Part shown: positions 11,614 to 20,603 of the stretch, piece after piece | Layout: each line of letters starts with the position of its first letter | Numbering within the stretch: position 1 is the stretch's first letter | NCBI RefSeq assembly: GCF_964106895.1 | Contig: NC_133615.1 | Span: forward strand, 62,001 to 126,000 | Reading direction: 5' to 3' | DNA from: Numenius arquata | Lineage: Eukaryota > Chordata > Aves > Charadriiformes > Scolopacidae | DNA length: 64,000 nt | Notes under the pieces: model-generated | The model's input: only the letters and a program-made list of their open reading frames with translations | Databases searched by the model: none | Told to the model about the DNA's origin: nothing | Translations under genes and position numbers: made by a program

Positions 11614-13061
11614 GTGAGCGGGGCGGCCGGGCGGGCGGGGGGCTCCCCTCCGCGCCCCCGGGCGAGCCCCGCGGGGAGACCGCCCCCCCGGTGACCGCCC
11701 GTCTCCCCCTCCCAGAGCCCTACTGCCCCGGCAGCGCCAGCCCCGAGCTGCCCGCCGGCAGCGGCGGCGAGGGGAAGCCGTCGGAGGAGGAGCAGCCCAA
11801 GAAGAAGCACCGGCGGAACCGCACCACCTTCACCACCTACCAGCTCCACGAGCTGGAGCGCGCCTTCGAGAAGTCCCACTACCCCGACGTGTACAGCCGG
11901 GAGGAGCTGGCCATGAAGGTCAACCTGCCCGAGGTCCGCGTCCAGGTAACGCCCGACCCGCACCGCGCTCCGCCAGCCCCGCCGCCGGCAGCCCCGCACA
12001 CGGCCCGGCCCGGCGCAGCCCCGCGTTCCCGGCGCCGGGAGCCCCCCGGCCCGGCGTGTGCCCCCGCTCCCCGCTACCGGAGCCCCGTGAACCCAGCCCG
12101 GCCCCCGCCCCGCTACCCCCGGCCGGTGCGCGGCTGAGCGGCCCCACGGCCGCCGCCGGGCGTCCCTGCGGCTGCCGCCGGCCGCACGGCCCCGACGTTC
12201 CGGACCGGCACGGACGGCGGGACACCGCGCAGCCCGCGGCCGTTTTCCGTCCGGCAGCCGCGGCCGTCAGCGCCGCTGCCCTTTGCCTGGTGTGTCCCGG
12301 CCCGGGGCAGCCGAGGCCGCGGTGCGCCGGGAGGCGGCTAGCCGGTGGCCAGCGGGCAGCTAGCGGATGGCTAGCGGATGGCTAGCGAGCAGGCGGGCCG
12401 GCCCCGCAGCTGGTCTCTCCCCACGCTGCTTTCCCCCGGCGCCGCTCCCCGCTGAGCCCGGGGCTGCCGAGCCCGGCTGAACCCGCTCCTGCCCCGGCAT
12501 CTGCGGGTCCATCGTGTCACCGGCTTCGTTCCGTGTGCGCCCGGGGGAGAGCCTCTGTCCTGCCTGGCACGGCACCGCCATGCTGCCCTAACGCGGCTGT
12601 GCTTGCAGGTGTGGTTTCAGAACAGACGGGCCAAGTGGAGGCGGCAGGAGAAGCTGGAGGTGACCTCCATGAAGCTGCAGGACTCGCCCATCCTCTCCTT
12701 CAACCGCTCGCCCCAGGCAACCCCCATGGGTCCCCTCAGCAGCAACCTGCCCCTGGAGACGTGGCTGAGCCCGCCGGTGCCCAGCAGCACGGCCCTGCAG
12801 ACCCTGCCCGGCTTCGTGGCCTCGCCGCAGAGCCTGCCCGGCAGCTACACGCCGCCGCCGTTCCTGAACTCTCCGGCAGTGACCCACGCGCTGCAGCCCC
12901 TGGGGGCCATGGGGCCACCGCCGCCTTACCAGTGCGGGGCCACCTTTGTGGACAAGTTCCCCTTGGACGAGGCAGACCCGCGCAACACCAGCATTGCCGC
13001 CTTGCGGATGAAAGCCAAGGAGCACATCCAGTCCATTGGAAAACCCTGGCAGACAATCTGA
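11337..13061 (+). CDS. RAX: RAX, retina and anterior neural fold homeobox (three coding exons)
   Basis: RAX is a paired-like homeodomain transcription factor needed for eye-field, retina and hypothalamus formation. The coding join is 11337-11613, 11716-11945 and 12609-13061, giving 319 residues (human about 346). The octapeptide-like motif LHSIEAIL is near residues 32-39, a basic KKKHRR precedes the homeodomain at about 124-183, and the third helix has WFQNRRAKWRRQEK with Gln at homeodomain position 50 and Asn at 51. The C-terminal OAR domain (TSIAALRMKAKEHIQSIG) ends just before KPWQTI. The ATG at 11337 matches the vertebrate N-terminus (MH, then MAEG..FSL). RAX rather than RAX2 is supported by the octapeptide, the length and the CPLX4/GRP neighbours. 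Alanine- and proline-rich linkers differ from mammals, as usual in this GC-rich gene. Confidence 0.97.
11614..11715 (+). other. RAX: RAX intron 1 (102 bases)
   Basis: A very short, GC-rich phase-1 intron with donor GTGAGC and acceptor CCCAG. It has no stop in the exon 1 reading frame, so an unspliced reading is open; the splice junctions restore the conserved EPYCP sequence that precedes the homeodomain in other RAX proteins. Confidence 0.85.
11716..11945 (+). CDS. RAX: RAX coding exon 2 (first part of homeodomain)
   Basis: 230 bases, entered in phase 1 and ending exactly after Gln of ..EVRVQ. It encodes EPYCPG, an acidic SEEEQP, and homeodomain positions 1-46. The donor GTAACG follows at 11946. 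The intron in homeodomain helix 3, between Q and VWFQN, is the standard paired-like gene structure. Confidence 0.97.
11946..12608 (+). other. RAX: RAX intron 2
   Basis: A 663-base, phase-0, GC-rich intron from donor GTAACG to acceptor TTGCAG. It contains a short GCTAGCGGATG-type direct repeat at about 12337-12386. No other gene was seen. Confidence 0.9.
12609..13061 (+). CDS. RAX: RAX coding exon 3 (rest of homeodomain, OAR domain)
   Basis: 150 codons plus TGA at 13059-13061. It starts VWFQNRRAKWRRQEKLEV and continues with SMKLQDSP and a Pro/Leu-rich transactivation region. It ends with the OAR domain in DPRNTSIAALRMKAKEHI. Confidence 0.97.
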   Translation: MWFQNRRAKWRRQEKLEVTSMKLQDSPILSFNRSPQATPMGPLSSNLPLETWLSPPVPSSTALQTLPGFVASPQSLPGSYTPPPFLNSPAVTHALQPLGAMGPPPPYQCGATFVDKFPLDEADPRNTSIAALRMKAKEHIQSIGKPWQTI

Positions 13062-13360
13062 ACTCCCTCCTCAGCGCCTGGGAGAATCCCGCAGGGAAGG
13101 CCAGTCCCGGGATGACCATGGGACACCCTCGCCCTGTTCCGGCTCCCCTGGACGGCCGGGCACGGCAGGGCTGTCCCTTGTACCAGCCTTTCCCCCACGC
13201 CTTGACTTGCTTTGTGTTTTGCCGTCCTTTTAACTCCCTTTTCCACATGCCCTGCAGAGTTAGGGGCCCGATCATAGCTTAGGAAAACAAATCTCTTGCG
13301 CTCCCTGCTTGGCTGGGCGCCGTAGTCGCAATAAAAGCTGCCGTAGGGTGACGCGCTGTG
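13062..13360 (+). terminator. RAX: RAX 3' UTR and polyadenylation signal
   Basis: AATAAA lies at 13330-13335, 269 bases after the stop, giving a short 3' UTR with cleavage expected around 13345-13360. A T/G-rich downstream element is weak. Confidence 0.6.
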
Positions 13361-13914
13361 TGAGGTGCCGGGGAACCAAGGCCCGCGTTGCCTGGGAAGG
13401 GTTTTCTGCTTTGGCACCGTGGAGCGGCACGACCTGCGTGAAGGCTGTGCACCGTCTCTCTGCACCCCGGTGCGGCGCAGAGGGGTGTGAGAGGCCTGGC
13501 CGTGGCCCTCCTCCTGCCCCCCCCAGCAGCAGGACCCTGCTCCAACTGGGGGCTGCAGCCCCACGGCAGGAGTGCACCAGCTAGGGGCGTCCCCATTCGG
13601 AAAGGGGGGAACGCAGCCGTGGCAGTCGCTGGGCTGCTCTTGTGGGGCAGCCCCAGGTTGGGACGGGCTTTGCCCACCCCTGCCCCCCCGGTCCCCTTGC
13701 TGGTCCCTCGGAGAAGGGACCGGGAGGTGCCGCAGGGCCCCGTGCCCTGCAGCCCGCCTGCCCGTGGGGGGAACCGGCGGTAGCCGGTGGGGCACTGGGT
13801 GTCTGGAGCTGTTGGGGGGTGCTGCTGGCTGCGTCCTGCCCGGTGCAGCCCCCCGGGGCTGGCATGGTGCTGGGCCCTGCTCGCCCCCCGCCCACCCAGT
13901 GCCCATCGCCAAGC

Positions 13915-14290
13915 CGCCGAAACCAAAACTGCGGCATCTTTATTTTCCATTATCTCCGTTACTGCCTGTAATGGGGCTGAGAAGCTGTAATGAAACACCC
14001 CTTCTCCTCCGCTGGGCACGGGGTGCTCTACACACTCTGGAGGTTGTGGCAATTAACGTTTCTCATTAGGGAAGAGAGAAGGATGCACAAGCGCCCTCAT
14101 TGTGTCCTGGGGATGATTCAATGCAGACTGGGAGACCTCTCCTTTCACCATTTCCCACTCGTTGTGGCCAGACAAAGGCTGGCATCTAATTATATTTTCA
14201 CAATCTGTGCATATCTTTTAAGAGTCCTGTCAGAAACAAGTATGTCAGCTTTGTTCAGCTTCACTTCAGAGAGCTTTTTAACCTTAGACA
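13915..14290. promoter_or_regulatory. Candidate conserved non-coding element 3' of RAX
   Basis: An AT-rich island immediately after the GC-rich RAX region, with CAATTAACG near 14051, CATTAGGG near 14064 and CTAATTATA near 14186, plus other scattered ATTA cores. The sequence changes composition sharply at about 13915. Inference from composition only. Confidence 0.3.
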
Positions 14291-15439
14291 GCAGTTTCTA
14301 AACATCCCTTCACAGCCTTGTCCACAGCAGCCCCCATCTATTGTCTGGAGAGCTTCTTTTACCGATAATAATAGGAATCGCTCTATTTTGAAAGGCCTTT
14401 TCCTCTCTCCCCGGCCTCGGCCTCCCTGCAGATCCAACCCGCCTCCCTGGACCGGAGCACACACTGTGCCTGGGACCCCAGGCTTCCCTTCCCAGAGCTC
14501 TGCTGGTCCAGGGGGGTGCAGGGAGCCCCAGTGAGTGGTCCCCACTGAATCAGGGGGGAACGTAGCCCTGTTGGGGCCAGCCCCCTCCTGCTGGGCTCTG
14601 GACCCGTCAGTGCCGCTCCGTGTGCCCGTGGTGGTGCCCAGCCTGCCCAGCATGCAGCTCTCTGCTTCCTTGGCAAAGTGCCGCGCCATCAGGAGAAGAA
14701 AGCACTGTCGCTGTCGGGACCAGGGAAATACCTTGCTAACTTCTAGTAAGGAGACCTGAGTAAAATTCTGGGGGGAAAGAGAACAAAACCTGTATTGCTT
14801 CAGCCTCTAGGTCTTATTCCAGCGGTGCTTTCACAGGGGAGCCTTGTTTGCATCACCGAGGATGCTGGGCTGGCAAGAAGGTGCATCTCCTCCAGTGGCT
14901 ACAAGAGAAGGATGTCTCTTGGAGTGCTTGAGAAGTGCCTGCACGCCCCGGGCTGTGTCAGTGGGGGACACACACCGAGTGACTGCGGCTGGTCCATGCA
15001 CTCGTCCTCCTGGGGAGCAGGAGCAATCCCGCTTGCCATGGCGTGGCTGCAGTCCAGCTGCGGCTCCGACGCTGACAGCCCTCCCGCCTGTGAGCATGTT
15101 TCGCTCTTGCCCAAAAGCGCTCACCTCTGTTTATTGCTCATCGTTAACAAGCAACTCCTCCAGATTTCAGTGGCGCTCTTCCACATTTTGACACTGCTGC
15201 CCTCCCTCCCTGTTGCTTCCAGTTCTTCTGTATCCTGTAAAGCCACTGGAGAGACCCCCCCCTGAGTTTTTGATGGACGCAGCGACCAGCGCTGACACTC
15301 GGTTCCCTGAGGGAGTCAAAGACTAACAGTAGATAACGACTCAGAGACAGGGCAGCAGAAGCAGCAGCTGAAGACACCTCTTTGCTCCTGATCCAACACC
15401 TGCGAGCAAAACCCGAACGATTATGTCAAGCTGGGGTGA

Positions 15440-15930
15440 TTTATTGACATATTAAGTGGGTCTTTTGGTACACGTGAACCCTGTAACGGATAAACTGTGT
15501 GCAGTCATGTCCTTCAAGGAAAGCTATGAGTTTATTGCTAAAAATAAATATTTCAACCAGCTAAACATAAGTGGGCACAGACAGGTAAATAATTTTCAAA
15601 GCAATAAAGGGACAGAAGCACATGCAAACTCATATCTTTCTTGTGCCCTGCCTAGTTTTCTGTGTTTCTACACTTTCTTTCAAATTGTCCCATTCCATTT
15701 TAAAAGCTCATTTGTTCATTTTGTTGTAAATATCTTCTCCTTCTTAATTGGGTGCTGAGTCTAATAATCCTGCCTCGGCTTGTTAACTGTACAATAGCAG
15801 TCAGAGTTAATGACCCATTAGTGATTAATTCCTTAAACAGCATCTAATTGCTCACTGTAAAACCTTTTCTTAAAACTGGATTAAATCATCTAGATCCTTA
15901 ACCACTTCTTTACTCTAACTTCGTTAAGGC
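15440..15930. promoter_or_regulatory. Candidate enhancer with OTX, SOX and homeodomain motifs
   Basis: TAATCC at 15765-15770 (OTX/CRX-class) is followed by ACAATAG at 15791-15797 (SOX-like), then AGTTAATGA, CCATTAGTG, GATTAATTCC and CTAATTGC within the next 60 bases. It lies about 2.7 kb downstream of the RAX stop. The motif set resembles the upstream RAX element. Confidence 0.35.
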
Positions 15931-16445
15931 TATTAGCCTGGCCTTTTCCGAGTGATCTATTTCTTCTTTTGCTTAGACTGTATTAGCAAGACAGTATTTT
16001 TAGTGTCTATATTTGACTTCTTTGCAACATCTGAAGCTCTAAGGAAAAGACTGCCAGTGACAGTATTAAGAAATATACTCCTTTGGAATGAGACAACTGC
16101 AGACGGTGACTGTCCTTACGCTGACCATGGCCCACCACTGTTGGGAGAGGTGGAGGTGTAGGACAAGGTTCGTGAGCGGCTGTGACTACCCATGGAAGTG
16201 CGTAGGTGTCGGCAGGTGAAGCTGTAAATGCTTCTTAGAGTTTCCCAAGAGTAACTGGATCCTTGCTCAGTGTCCTGAATACGGGGCAGTGGGCAAGGGC
16301 TGGGACTCCTGTGAGGGATGGCTCCCTGGAGAGGAATCCTTGCTACTCTTCCGTGGGCGCAGAGCCCTGCTCCTGGGGCTACTGCACCTCCCCTCTTGAC
16401 ACAGGGCAAATGACTCATGGCGGGGGGGGGAAACCTTGCTAGGGA

Positions 16446-16470
16446 TGGAATGGAATGGAATGGAATGGAA
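16446..16470. repeat. (TGGAA)5 microsatellite
   Basis: Five perfect TGGAA units preceded by GGGA. Confidence 0.95.
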
Positions 16471-16539
16471 TGTCCTGTTTGCATTTGCTTCAAAGCTTTG
16501 GAAAAGCGAAATCAAATCACCATCTCTGCACCTACTTCA

Positions 16540-16620
16540 TCTGTAGCAATGTCTTCGCTGGCAAATGAGGTTAATCCTGGGTGATTTCTCATTAAGATGT
16601 GAAATGCAGAGACTGTTTTT
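16540..16620. promoter_or_regulatory. Candidate regulatory island with TAATCC motif
   Basis: GGTTAATCCTGGGTGATTTC near 16569-16588 is followed by CATTAAGATG. TAATCC is the K50 homeodomain (OTX, CRX, PITX) consensus. Small and speculative. Confidence 0.22.
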
Positions 16621-19149
16621 TGTGAGAAGTCTCCGTTAGGCCTGGCTGTCTTTGCCCAGCCCAGAAATCCCAGGCGTAACATACAGATGTGTAAGGTTTT
16701 GCAGAGGGCAGCAGCATGAGCTATGCAGGAGAGAAGGCAATTGCCATAAAGAGCTCTGAAGATCTCTGAATTAATAACTATGAGGAAATGCCATCATGAA
16801 ACTCGGTCTCAATGGCATGATTTCTCAGCAGAAAGTGTATTCTAAGCTGTCTTCCTTCCCAGCCCTGTTCAAAATCCTGTCAGTATTCAAGAAAACCGGC
16901 AGAGACACCTGACCTATTTAAGCCAAGGAGGGTTTTGGCACAGAGTTCAGCTCAGTGGCTTTCCAGCGGAGCGAGACTGGCTCTCTGTCCAGGGCTGACC
17001 CTCAGTCCCTGCTGGACGGGGTCAGGAGAAGCTGTCATCCCCTCTGGAGCTGTGGGACGGCTGAGTTTGCTCCACGGCCACGCCGGGTCACAGCCCCTGC
17101 GAGGTGAAAACACGCAGAGCTCGGTCACAAATTTCTGTTCTGAGCTGTTGGGGTTGAGGGCAATGCTGTTCCCTTCCTCTGTTGAGGACGTGTCAATGTC
17201 TGCAGGCGAGAGTTGAAGGATCTTCTTTCCATCTGCCTCAGCTACATCTGACAAGGGTTTCAAGTAAGAACATTTAGTTAGTTACTATTGAAAAATCTCA
17301 CGTACTTGTTCAAAGCTCCTGGCTACACCTTTCTTCAGTTCAGTCTGTTGGGACATAATATGAAGTCCAACTCCCACAGGCATTAACTCAAGATGTTTCC
17401 CTTCAGCTATAGTGTTTTTGGGCTGGACACTCAGGCTCTTTCTTCTATACAGTCAGCATCTTCCCGTGTCACCGATGCTGTGGGTTATAAACCTTTAACA
17501 ACTTCCTTCAGTAGTTCGCCCGCCACAGAGTACCCATTTACAAAATCCTATCATAGCAGAAAATAGTGGAATAAAACAAACAAAAGAGAGCAGAGCGAAA
17601 AGCTGGTTAGACCGGGACGCTGGTCACTCTGATAACATCACCCTTTTTTTCTGGTAGAATGAATATCGTGTCTCCTCTCTCTGAGCATCCCTGTGTTCTG
17701 CCAGTGCATGATGTGAAAATTGGCTGACATTTGGCAGTCATCCCTCTGTCATATGACATTTCTGCCCCGCTAAGAAGTGTGAAATCAGCTCTGAAATGTT
17801 TGGTTCTGTGTAGAAATGTGGTTAAAGTCAGCTGGGCAAGACATTCCAGAGACAGTTTAAACAGAGGCAGCAGAAATTTGGATGGAGGCAAGACGAGGTA
17901 AGAACTGAAGCTTTGGCCACCGCCACAGAAGGGAGAGTTGAGGTAAACGGGATGGTGTCCCACTGCTGACCAGCGCGGGCCGGTCAGATGTCCCTCCTCC
18001 GACTCCATCTCAGCAGAGGCGGGCGCAGGGAGTAAAATAGAGGCCTCCGGGCAAATCCAGAGTGTCACCGAGGGTATGCTGGTTTGAAGCAATGCTTTTA
18101 AACAAAGGTCTCAGGCTCACCAGCAGCTTGTTCTTGCTCAAATGCCTTTGCATTGTCTGTCTTCGGGCAAGGTGGCACACAGGGACAAAACCAGAAAGGC
18201 AAAACTGAAAAAGATAAGCATTTTAAAGTTATAAAAATCCTGGGACAGCAATTAAGTACACTGGGTATTCCCTTTGGCTGGCATCCAACCATCCCATAGG
18301 TTGGGATGCTGAGATAAATCACATTTGTCCTGGAACTCAGAACATCTAAGGTGAGGCATGCAGGTAATCACTCGTCCTCTAATTGACTTTATACCCAACT
18401 GGCACCGCAGTGCCTTTTTCTCCACAGTTTTACCAGAGAAGACCTGCAGGCTTGACCGGAGTGCTGTGGAGTATTCCTTTGGGCATGGACTAGTCCTCAC
18501 CTCCGTTTGCTGCCGCTCCGGGACTAAGTCAAGAGGAAATGAGAAGTGGGATTAGGATTGCGTAAAGGCGCGGGGATTAGCGGGACGGGCGTTACGTACC
18601 GATGCCGTGCGCGCTTCGGGGCAGCAGCCCGGCCTCCCGCACAGGTGCCAGGCCTCCGATTTGGGCAAGAAAAACCGCCTCTCGGTGAAGTCTGAACCCC
18701 GCCGTGCCCCGCTGATCCCGGGGGCGCCTCCCCGCGCCCCCCCGACGGCCGCAGGCCCACCGGCTGCTTCCCCGGGGCGGCGGGGCCGGCACCGGGCCGG
18801 TGACCGGCCCGGACGCCCAGCTCCCCCGCGGCTGCGGGCACGGGCGCCGCCCGGGTGGCACCGGGCACCGGGAGGAGCCGGGACGGCGGGCGGCGGGGCC
18901 GGGACGCGCCCTGCCGGTCGCCCGCCCCGCCCCGCCGGTCGCCCATCCGTGGTCCGAGGGCGCCCCCTGCTGGAGGCGGCCGGAGCAGACTCTGCCCGGG
19001 GTCCCCCCGGCTCCGCGGGGTTCGCAGCCGGACGGACCCTCGGCAGGTCCGGGGCCTCCGGCGCCTTGTGAGGGCCCCCGGGTTGGACAGGGCGCTTGCA
19101 CCAACGCAGGCGTTTGTGCAAAAACACGCATGTGGCTAATTCACCTCCG

Positions 19150-19670
19150 CTTCACAGGGTGGGACGTCTGGAGGTCACCTTATCCAACCCCCCTGGTCAA
19201 GCAGGGTCACCTACAGACACGGTTGCCCAGGACCACATCCAGATGGCTTTTGACTCTCTCCAAGGAAGGGGACTCCGCCACCTAATCTGGGCAACCTGCG
19301 CCAGGGCTAAAGCCGCCCCCACAGTGACAGCGCGTTTCCTGATGCTCGGAGGTGCCCATTGCCTCTGGTCCTGACACCGGGTCACGGGGTATCACTGGAA
19401 AGAGCCTGGACCTCCCTTCTTTATACCCTCCCACCAGGTCTATTCATATAGCAAGACGCCCCCGAGCTTCTCTGCTCCAGGCTGAACAGCCGCAGCCCTT
19501 CCTCTGAAGAGAGGTGCTCCAGACCCATCATCATCGTTTGTGGCCCTTTGTTGGAGTCTCTCTCCAGTTTGCGCACATCCCTTTTGTACTGGGATGCTCA
19601 GAACTGGACACAGCACTGCAGGGGTGGCCTCACCAGTGCCGAGCAGCATCACCTCTTTACCCAGACCTGC
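19150..19670 (-). mobile_element. CR1 LINE fragment, antisense to the + strand
   Basis: Read on the - strand it shows typical CR1 3'-region phrases: CCAGTTCTGAGCATCCCAG, a GGTCTGGAGCACCTCT phrase, CTGTTCAGCCTGGAGCAGAG, and near its 3' end GGGCAACC and a GGTTGGA-type segment. It is 5'-truncated like most CR1 copies and has no intact reverse transcriptase. It lies 0.5 kb beyond the GRP 3' end. Confidence 0.85.
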
Positions 19671-20209
19671 TTCTCCTGCTCCGTTGAGCTGCGCATGTCG
19701 TCCTCACCATCTGGTCTGTCCGTGCTCTCCTTGGAGGAAGGGTGGCAGCACCTTCTCTCCTTGTCTGGGCCTCTGATGGCGTGACTGCCCAGGCCAGAGA
19801 GCAAGGAGCATGGCTCAGCTACAGTCTGCTGAGCCCCACAAAAGATGTCACCATCTCCTTCTCCTGGGAGGCAACGTTCTTCCTTTGGTCCCGCGTGGAC
19901 ACACAATGGTACTGGACCTGCTCACACATGGTGAGGAGTGTGTGGTGGGAGCACATCGCCCAGAGGCAGAGTGTTTCTCAGCAGGTCTCGGGTATGGAAG
20001 CGCTTCTCCTGCCCTGTCCTTGGCCCACCGACATCTCGGGAGGGCAGCGGCAGCTTCCCTCTGCTGAAAAACCATCACAGACCAGGGAGCGATTCAAGAA
20101 GGAGAAGAGCTTCGGTGGAAAATGAATCATCCTGTCGTTTCTTTGTCACTAGCTGCGGCACAGCCCATTTCCATTCTACTAACTCAAATAAAAGTATAAA
20201 CTCAGCCTT

Positions 20210-20549
20210 TTTATTGGTACTATTTATTGCGAATGTTGAAATGTCATGTGGTTTGGGACTAAGAGATGAACTGATTAGATAGGTAAGACGTATAATTAAT
20301 TGGAAGACCCCTCCGTGACAATTATATATATCAAAGCCGTTCAGGTGAGAAAAATGCAACCTTGAAAATGAAGTGGAGAGTTTAGTCGTTGCTGAAACAT
20401 ACAAGAATATGTGTATTTAGATATTTTACACAAAGGAAATCTTGTTTACAGGAAAGAGACCTTGTTGGTTATCTGATACAATCAAGTGCTTGTGAAATAT
20501 AGTCTCTTACGGAAAGTATTCCATTTCTTCATGATTTAGAGACCTTCTT
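20210..20549 (-). terminator. GRP: GRP 3' UTR with polyadenylation signals
   Basis: On the - strand the stop codon ends at 20550 and AATAAA occurs at 20228-20223 and again at 20215-20210. The 3' UTR would be about 320-360 bases. Confidence 0.55.
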
Positions 20550-20603
20550 TCAGCTTGGAGTGCTCTCTTTCATATTCACAACTTGAAGCAGATAGTCCAT
20601 CAT
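20550..20603 (-). CDS. GRP: GRP coding exon 3
   Basis: 17 codons plus TGA, read from 20603 down. The acceptor TTATTAG spans 20610-20604. The phase-0 reading gives MMDYLLQVVNMKESTPS. A different frame through this segment is also open, so an alternative acceptor could give another tail; the chosen frame agrees with the known mammalian isoform. Confidence 0.85.
   Translation of the reverse strand: MMDYLLQVVNMKESTPS

Larger units (their letters stand above)
10640..12620. promoter_or_regulatory. RAX CpG island and promoter region
   Basis: The sequence is extremely GC-rich and dense in CpG from about 10740, covering the presumed RAX promoter, 5' UTR, exons 1 and 2 and intron 2. GC-box-like GGGGCGGGGC runs lie near 11105-11120. 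No TATA box was seen, so the transcription start cannot be placed from sequence. Long open frames on both strands (up to 551 codons) are by-products of the lack of AT-rich stop codons. Confidence 0.75.
13361..19149. other. RAX-GRP intergenic region
   Basis: No coding exon or CR1 copy was recognised. GC-rich parts (13440-13900, 18560-19080) alternate with AT-rich islands holding clusters of ATTA and TAATCC motifs (13915-14290, 15440-15930, 16540-16620, listed separately). The GC-rich block at 18560-19080 has CpG-island character but no recognisable exon. Confidence 0.6.

Noticed and set aside
10433..12385. Long open frames (up to 551 and 414 codons) on both strands over the RAX locus
   Set aside because: They come from extreme GC content with few stop codons. 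Only the spliced reading 11337-11613, 11716-11945, 12609-13061 restores a conserved RAX protein; the + strand 551-codon frame runs through introns 1 and 2.
18560..19080. Possible separate gene promoter in a GC-rich, CpG-rich block
   Set aside because: No exon with a splice donor or known protein was found next to it; left as a GC-rich block only.
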